A DNA stretch of 9,207 bases. Origin: Candidatus Daviesbacteria bacterium RIFCSPHIGHO2_02_FULL_39_12 (GTDB lineage Bacteria > Patescibacteriota > Microgenomatia > Daviesbacterales > UBA10151). Position 1 is the stretch's first letter. Every line of letters starts with the position of its first letter. The position numbers were made by a program, and so were the translations under genes. The stretch is taken from contig MFCX01000010.1 in NCBI GenBank assembly GCA_001777055.1, positions 1 to 9,207 on the forward strand, given 5' to 3'. Shown piece by piece: positions 5,668 through 9,207 of this stretch. The notes under the pieces were generated by a model, which saw only the letters and a list, made by a program, of their open reading frames with translations, was not told the origin of the DNA and did no database searches.

Positions 5668-7071
5668 ATGGATATTCCGGAAGGCATATTTAAAAGCTAC
5701 GACATAAGGGGTATTTATCCGTCCCAGATTAATGAGGAAAATATTGTTCCTATTGTCAGGTCAATATATAAATTTTTCCAGCAATCCTCCGGAAAAGAGA
5801 CGCTAAAAATTGTTGTGGGGCAAGATATGAGGGTTTCCTCTCCTGCGCTTTTTGAGGCAGCCACAAAAACTTTGGTGGATATAGGAGCAGAGGTGATTGA
5901 TGTGGGATTAGTTTCTACTCCTACTTTCTATTTTTCTGTTTTAAGTTATGGTTATGATTGCGGATTTCAAATCAGCGCTTCTCATAACCCCAAAGAATAT
6001 AATGGCTTAAAGATTGTCCTCAAAACCAAAAAGGGTATTTTAAAAATAGGTAAACCTACAGGAATGGAAAATATTAAGAAAATGGTTTTGGAGGGTGTGG
6101 AACTTGCAGACACAGGAAAGGGGAATATTACAAAGCATCTCGGTGTTTTAGCTGATGAGGTCAAAAATGCCATTAAAATTGCAGGGAATCCTAAGATTAA
6201 GCAATTTAAAGTTGTGGCAGATCCTGCTAATGCCATGGGAGCTTTATATATAGAGCAATTGTTCAAAACCATTCCGGGCGAATTGATTAAAATGAATTTT
6301 GAGTTAGATGGAACTTTCCCGGTGCATCAGCCTGATCCTTTGCAATTTGATACTTTAAAAGACTTGCAAAAAAGGGTGGTGGAGGAAGGTGCAGATATTG
6401 GACTTGCTCCGGATGGTGATGCAGACAGACTTTATTTTATTGATGAGAAAGGAGGTATTGTTTTACCTTCTTCAATCACCAGCTTGGTGGCAAGGGAATT
6501 ACTTAATCAACAAAAGGGAGGTAAGGTTTTAGTGGATTTAAAATATGTATTTACCCCAAAAAAAACTGTTGAGGAATTTGGCGGAGAATTAATTATCAGC
6601 AAAACAGGGCATGCCTACATTACAGAAGCTATGCATAAAAATGAAGCCTTGTTTGCAGGCGAAGCTTCGGGTCACTTTTATTGGAGCGCAACCGGCGGAG
6701 CTGAGTCACCAATGCCTGTTATTTTACTAATATTATCTATTATGACAAGGGAGGATAAACCTTTATCTGTTTTAGCTCAGGAAGTAAGATCAAGCCATGA
6801 ATCCGGAGAGATGAATTTTAAAGTGCAAAATGCTCAAGAAATTATGGAAACATTAAAAGAGCATTACTCAGATGGACAATTTTCTGATTTAGATGGAATT
6901 GCCATAGATTATCCAAACTGGCGTTTTTCCTTAAGGTCTTCAAACACAGAACCACTTCTCAGATTAAATATTGAAGCTTTAAAAGAGCAAGATGTTGAAA
7001 GTAAAAAGAAAGAAGTTTTGGAAATGATTGAAAAACATGCCATTTTTCAAACAGATGAAAAGTCTCACTAA
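5668..7071 (+). CDS. Phosphomannomutase/phosphoglucomutase (alpha-D-phosphohexomutase)
   Basis: Interconverts hexose 1- and 6-phosphates, supplying sugar-1-phosphates for nucleotide sugars and surface glycans. The 467-residue product has the four family motifs in order: the phosphoserine loop SASHNP (103-108, catalytic S105), the magnesium loop DGDADR (249-254), the sugar-specificity loop GEASGH (331-336), and the phosphate-binding loop RSSNTEP (423-429). The N-terminus, FKSYDIRGIYPSQINEENI, is typical of the bacterial PMM/PGM group. The GEASGHFYW and SNTEP variants resemble the dual-specificity PMM/PGM subfamily (manB/algC-like) more than phosphoglucosamine mutase, but the true substrate cannot be fixed from sequence. 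ATG 5668 has no Shine-Dalgarno and lies just behind a putative promoter, suggesting a transcript separate from rpsI. Stop is TAA 7069-7071. Confidence 0.93.
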   Translation: MDIPEGIFKSYDIRGIYPSQINEENIVPIVRSIYKFFQQSSGKETLKIVVGQDMRVSSPALFEAATKTLVDIGAEVIDVGLVSTPTFYFSVLSYGYDCGFQISASHNPKEYNGLKIVLKTKKGILKIGKPTGMENIKKMVLEGVELADTGKGNITKHLGVLADEVKNAIKIAGNPKIKQFKVVADPANAMGALYIEQLFKTIPGELIKMNFELDGTFPVHQPDPLQFDTLKDLQKRVVEEGADIGLAPDGDADRLYFIDEKGGIVLPSSITSLVARELLNQQKGGKVLVDLKYVFTPKKTVEEFGGELIISKTGHAYITEAMHKNEALFAGEASGHFYWSATGGAESPMPVILLILSIMTREDKPLSVLAQEVRSSHESGEMNFKVQNAQEIMETLKEHYSDGQFSDLDGIAIDYPNWRFSLRSSNTEPLLRLNIEALKEQDVESKKKEVLEMIEKHAIFQTDEKSH

Positions 7072-7075
7072 ACAC

Positions 7076-7104
7076 TTGCAAAGGAAGATATTTTGTGGTT
7101 TACT
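7076..7104 (+). promoter_or_regulatory. Putative promoter of the riboswitch-metK unit
   Basis: TTGCAA (7076-7081), a 17-nt spacer, and TTTACT (7099-7104, 4/6 to -10) preceded by TGG at 7096-7098. The expected start, about 7 nt downstream, falls at 7110-7112, exactly where the riboswitch P1 stem begins. That coincidence supports an otherwise modest promoter match. Confidence 0.45.
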
Positions 7105-7110
7105 ACTTAT

Positions 7111-7203
7111 TGCATCAAGAGATCATGTGCCATTTGGTACATGACGGCAACCGTAAAGCAATCGGTGCCAGTCCTTGAGAGGAAGATGCGCCCGCCTTTG
7201 GCG
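7111..7203 (+). promoter_or_regulatory. SAM riboswitch aptamer (SAM-I clan) upstream of metK
   Basis: The core follows the SAM-I clan. P1 is GCATC (7112-7116) with GATGC (7185-7189), and the 5' junction ATCAAGAGA follows. P2 is TCATGT (7123-7128) with ACATGA (7139-7144), extendable by GCC/GGT. The signature GGCAACC is at 7146-7152 and GGTGCCA at 7164-7170. P3 is ACCG/CGGT (7150-7153, 7163-7166). P4 is TCCT/AGGA (7172-7175, 7180-7183). TTGG in the P2 loop (7134-7137) can pair with CCAG (7168-7171), the position of the conserved pseudoknot. A further hairpin, CGCC/GGCG (7193-7203), follows P1. P2 is too short for the SAM-I kink-turn, which recalls SAM-IV and SAM-I/IV aptamers, while P4 is retained. 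The exact subclass is uncertain; placement before metK and an attenuator makes SAM sensing very likely. Confidence 0.85.
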
Positions 7204-7214
7204 AGGAAACTTTT

Positions 7215-7239
7215 AACCTCTCATTTTTGAGGGGTTTTT
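7215..7239 (+). terminator. Riboswitch-controlled intrinsic terminator (attenuator)
   Basis: Stem AACCTCTCA (7215-7223) pairs with TGAGGGGTT (7228-7236), nine pairs with one G-U, around a TTTT loop. The RNA then runs into U (7235-7239). It stands between the SAM aptamer and metK. Its 5' arm CCTCTCA (7217-7223) is also a perfect complement of TGAGAGG (7176-7182) in the aptamer P4 region, giving a 7-bp antiterminator that excludes both P4 and the terminator. This predicts an OFF switch at high SAM. Confidence 0.85.
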
Positions 7240-7256
7240 AAAAATCTGTACAAAAT

Positions 7257-8375
7257 ATGAGTCAATTAAACGGCAGAGTAACTACTTTTACATCTGAATC
7301 GGTTTGTGCCGGTCATCCTGACAAAATTTGCGATCAAATCTCCGACGCAGTTTTAGATGCAGTATTAGCACAAGATCCACAGGGTAGAACTGCCATAGAA
7401 TGTTTAGCTGGAAATAATCAACTAATCATAGCAGGAGAAATAGGAGCAAAGGCTAAAATAGATTTTAAAAAAATAGCCAAAGATCAAATAAAAAGACTTG
7501 GTTATACTGATCCAAAATTCAATTTTTCAGATAAATCTCCTATTAATGTATATGTCCATGAACAATCCCCGGAAATTGCAGTAGGTGTAAAGAAAAAAGG
7601 TGCAGGAGATCAGGGAATGATGTTCGGGTTTGCCTGCCGTGAAACTACTGCTTTAATGCCTCTGCCTATTATGATAGCCCATGCTTTAACTAAAAGAATG
7701 GATACGGTTAGGGAGGAAAATATTATTAAATACTTAAGACCTGATGGTAAATCTCAGGTGACCATAGAATATAGAGACGGGAAGCCCTATAAAGTTATCC
7801 AGGTTGTAATAGCAGTACCGCATAAAGAGTCTGTCAATTTAGACGAGGTTAAAGATGATGTTTATGATTTTATAGTAATACCGGTTTTGGAGATCTTTGG
7901 ATTTAAAATTAACAAAGATGATTTGGTTGTGAACGGGACAGGTATTTGGCATCATGGAGGTCCTGCTTCTGATTGCGGATTAACCGGCAGAAAAATTGTA
8001 GTGGATACCTATGGAGGGTATGCCAGGGTAGGGGGAGGATGCTTTTCCGGAAAAGAGCCGTCAAAGGTAGACAGAGGTGGTGCATATGCTGCCAGGTTTT
8101 TGGCTAAAAATATTGTAGCAAATAAATTAGCAGATAAAGCAGAAGTAAGACTGGCTTATTTTATTGGCGCCAAAAAACCAACTATGCAGGATGTGGAAAC
8201 TTTCGGCACTGCCAAAAAGAGCCACAAAGTAATACTTTCTTTTATGGAGAAAATTTTAGATACTTCTGTTTCAGGTATTTTAGAGGGTTTGGATCTGCAA
8301 AGACCAATATATTTACCCACAGCCAGCTACGGTCATTTTGGCCGTGACGAATTTCCCTGGGAAAAAATTGTTTAA
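7257..8375 (+). CDS. metK: S-adenosylmethionine synthetase
   Basis: Makes SAM from methionine and ATP, releasing phosphate and pyrophosphate; SAM then serves rRNA, tRNA and protein methylation. The 372 residues contain the family hallmarks: TSESVCAGHPDKICDQISDA (12-31, with ATP/Mg ligands H20 and D22), GAGDQGMMFG (115-124), RPDGKSQVT (161-169), DCGLTGRKIVVDTYGG (239-254) and the P-loop-like GGGCFSGKEPSKVDR (259-273). The end, SYGHFGRDEFPWEK, is canonical, but the protein stops two residues later, without the short tail seen in E. coli. Two positions differ from common homologues: C261 where alanine is usual, and IWHHGGPASD before the DCGLTGRK motif. ATG 7257 has no Shine-Dalgarno close by. 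Expression should be controlled by the upstream SAM riboswitch. Stop is TAA 8373-8375. Confidence 0.97.
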   Translation: MSQLNGRVTTFTSESVCAGHPDKICDQISDAVLDAVLAQDPQGRTAIECLAGNNQLIIAGEIGAKAKIDFKKIAKDQIKRLGYTDPKFNFSDKSPINVYVHEQSPEIAVGVKKKGAGDQGMMFGFACRETTALMPLPIMIAHALTKRMDTVREENIIKYLRPDGKSQVTIEYRDGKPYKVIQVVIAVPHKESVNLDEVKDDVYDFIVIPVLEIFGFKINKDDLVVNGTGIWHHGGPASDCGLTGRKIVVDTYGGYARVGGGCFSGKEPSKVDRGGAYAARFLAKNIVANKLADKAEVRLAYFIGAKKPTMQDVETFGTAKKSHKVILSFMEKILDTSVSGILEGLDLQRPIYLPTASYGHFGRDEFPWEKIV

Positions 8376-8410
8376 ATTACTTCAAAAAATTGTAATGTTT
8401 AAGTGTTTGA

Positions 8411-9184
8411 TCATGAAAATTCCAAAATCATTGGTAGATGATCAGAGATTATTACTTTTGGCACTTTAAAGTTTGACACTTTTAGATCTGATGAAACAAA
8501 AATATAATCAGCAAACTTTTCTTTTCCGGGATAGAATTTATTTCTGGTGGTAGCTATTTTATATTCCTTGATTAAATTTCTCATACTTTGCTCTAACATT
8601 TTTATACTTTCAGTTTTGATATCTAAATTAAAATCGCCGCATAAAATTTTGTTACCCGCTAGTTTATCTAAAAAGTCTCTAATCATCTTTGATTGTTTAA
8701 TTCTGGAGATAGTATCTACTTTGCCTTCTCTAGTCCAAATCCCATGTAAATTACAAACTATTAATTTCTTTCCTTCCAAATTCAAGATTACATATTGGGC
8801 AATTCGAGGCATGGTATCGGTATCTAAAGGGTTAAAATTATTTTTTTCACCAAAAACAGAAAAAAAACCTTGCTTTATGATTTTTATTTCTTTATTTACA
8901 AAAATGGCCGATCCGCTTGATAAGTCAAAATCCGTAAAGTGCTTTTGGAAACTTCCAGAGAGGTAGTTGTCTATACTGGATTTAAAATATTCATTATGGT
9001 TTTTTAATAACCTACTGATTTCTGATAACAAGCTAGTCCTGTAACCGGCGCTTATTTTAATTGCAGATTTAGTCTTGAATACTTCTTGAAGACAAAAGAT
9101 ATCGGTATCGTAGTGTTGCTTAATAAAACTTATAAGAGGCTTATATAATTTTCCTCCCCAGGTATTTAAAGATATTAATTTCAT
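8411..9184 (-). CDS. Endonuclease/exonuclease/phosphatase-fold protein
   Basis: A 257-residue member of the EEP (DNase I-like) superfamily of Mg-dependent phosphodiesterases and phosphatases. Motifs in order are LNTWGG (N7), LQEV (metal-binding E34), NLHG (N145, H147), GDFN (D184, N186), DYIF (D226) and SDHLP (D248, catalytic H249). All core active-site residues are therefore present. There is no signal peptide or membrane segment, so it is probably cytoplasmic. The superfamily covers DNA-repair nucleases, sphingomyelinases, inositol phosphatases and RNA-processing enzymes; the substrate cannot be assigned here. The gene is convergent to metK with only 35 nt between the stops and no clear bidirectional terminator. 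It ends in TGA, unlike every other gene in the window. A TATAAT box lies 8 nt before the ATG, so its mRNA may be leaderless. Confidence 0.88.
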   Translation of the reverse strand: MKLISLNTWGGKLYKPLISFIKQHYDTDIFCLQEVFKTKSAIKISAGYRTSLLSEISRLLKNHNEYFKSSIDNYLSGSFQKHFTDFDLSSGSAIFVNKEIKIIKQGFFSVFGEKNNFNPLDTDTMPRIAQYVILNLEGKKLIVCNLHGIWTREGKVDTISRIKQSKMIRDFLDKLAGNKILCGDFNLDIKTESIKMLEQSMRNLIKEYKIATTRNKFYPGKEKFADYIFVSSDLKVSNFKVPKVIISDHLPMILEFS

Positions 9185-9192
9185 TACATGGA

Positions 9193-9198
9193 ATTATA
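9193..9198 (-). promoter_or_regulatory. Putative -10 element for the EEP gene
   Basis: A perfect TATAAT on the - strand, reading 9198 to 9193. Transcription would start near 9185-9187, one to three nucleotides before the ATG at 9184, giving a leaderless mRNA. The -35 region would lie beyond the window edge, so only half of the promoter can be seen. Confidence 0.4.
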
Positions 9199-9207
9199 TA
9201 TGCAGCA

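Noticed and set aside
8370..8400. Possible hairpin ATTAC/GTAAT between metK and the convergent EEP gene as a bidirectional terminator.
   Set aside because: Only about five AT-rich pairs with an 11-nt loop and no clean U-run; too weak to support a terminator.
8456..8486. Recurring CACTTT/AAAGTT words near the end of the EEP gene, resembling another short array.
   Set aside because: Copies are about 15 nt apart without a steady 7-nt period, and they encode plain KV/FKVPKV protein sequence.
8547..8966. A 139-codon + strand frame opposite the EEP gene.
   Set aside because: It is antisense to a gene with full catalytic motifs, and its product is a low-complexity hydrophobic translation with no recognisable family.
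1..9207. Alternative genetic code with UGA as glycine, as in some CPR lineages.
   Set aside because: None of the conserved genes has an in-frame TGA at a glycine position, and the EEP gene terminates sensibly at TGA.
1..9207. CRISPR arrays, insertion sequences, tRNA or rRNA genes.
   Set aside because: No spaced direct repeats, transposase-like frames, terminal inverted repeats, or tRNA/rRNA signatures were seen on either strand; the heptamer arrays have no spacers.

Overview
The window looks like a piece of a low-GC bacterial chromosome. It holds the distal spc/alpha ribosomal-protein operon followed by two metabolic genes and one gene of unclear role. The organism is probably a Candidate Phyla Radiation (Patescibacteria) member, perhaps of the Microgenomates/Katanobacteria side. 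That placement is inference from AT-rich compact genes, tight or overlapping junctions, a short-lid adenylate kinase, an IF1 with an unusual insertion, and sparse Shine-Dalgarno use. No gene contains an in-frame TGA, and one gene ends in TGA, so the standard bacterial code (11) fits and the UGA=Gly code of Gracilibacteria/SR1 does not.

Positions 1-5622, all on the + strand, read as one long translation operon: secY (3' end only), adk, map, infA, rpmJ, rpsM, rpsK, rpsD, rpoA, rplQ, rplM, rpsI. Gaps are mostly under 60 nt; adk/map overlap by 14 nt and rpoA/rplQ by 11 nt. The genes supply protein export, nucleotide balance, N-terminal Met removal, initiation factor 1, seven ribosomal proteins and RNA polymerase alpha. 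A promoter-like element precedes infA. Three heptanucleotide arrays with different sequences but the same 7-nt period interrupt this otherwise conserved block: inside map, in the tail of rplQ, and between rplQ and rplM. The third seems to have pushed a strong Shine-Dalgarno away from the rplM start codon.

Positions 5629-7071 hold a promoter-like element and a phosphomannomutase/phosphoglucomutase gene. Positions 7072-7256 hold a complete SAM-sensing control region: promoter-like element, SAM-I-clan riboswitch aptamer, and an intrinsic terminator whose 5' arm is perfectly complementary to the P4 region of the aptamer. metK (SAM synthetase) follows at once. The end product of MetK would thus switch off its own gene. 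A convergent gene on the - strand (8411-9184) encodes an endonuclease/exonuclease/phosphatase-fold protein, with a TATAAT box almost touching its start codon.

The observations most worth a second look are the SAM riboswitch, which lacks room for the usual P2 kink-turn; the family of period-7 arrays and the displaced rplM ribosome-binding site; the recurring promoter placement that predicts leaderless or near-leaderless mRNAs; and the roughly 8-residue insertion in IF1.
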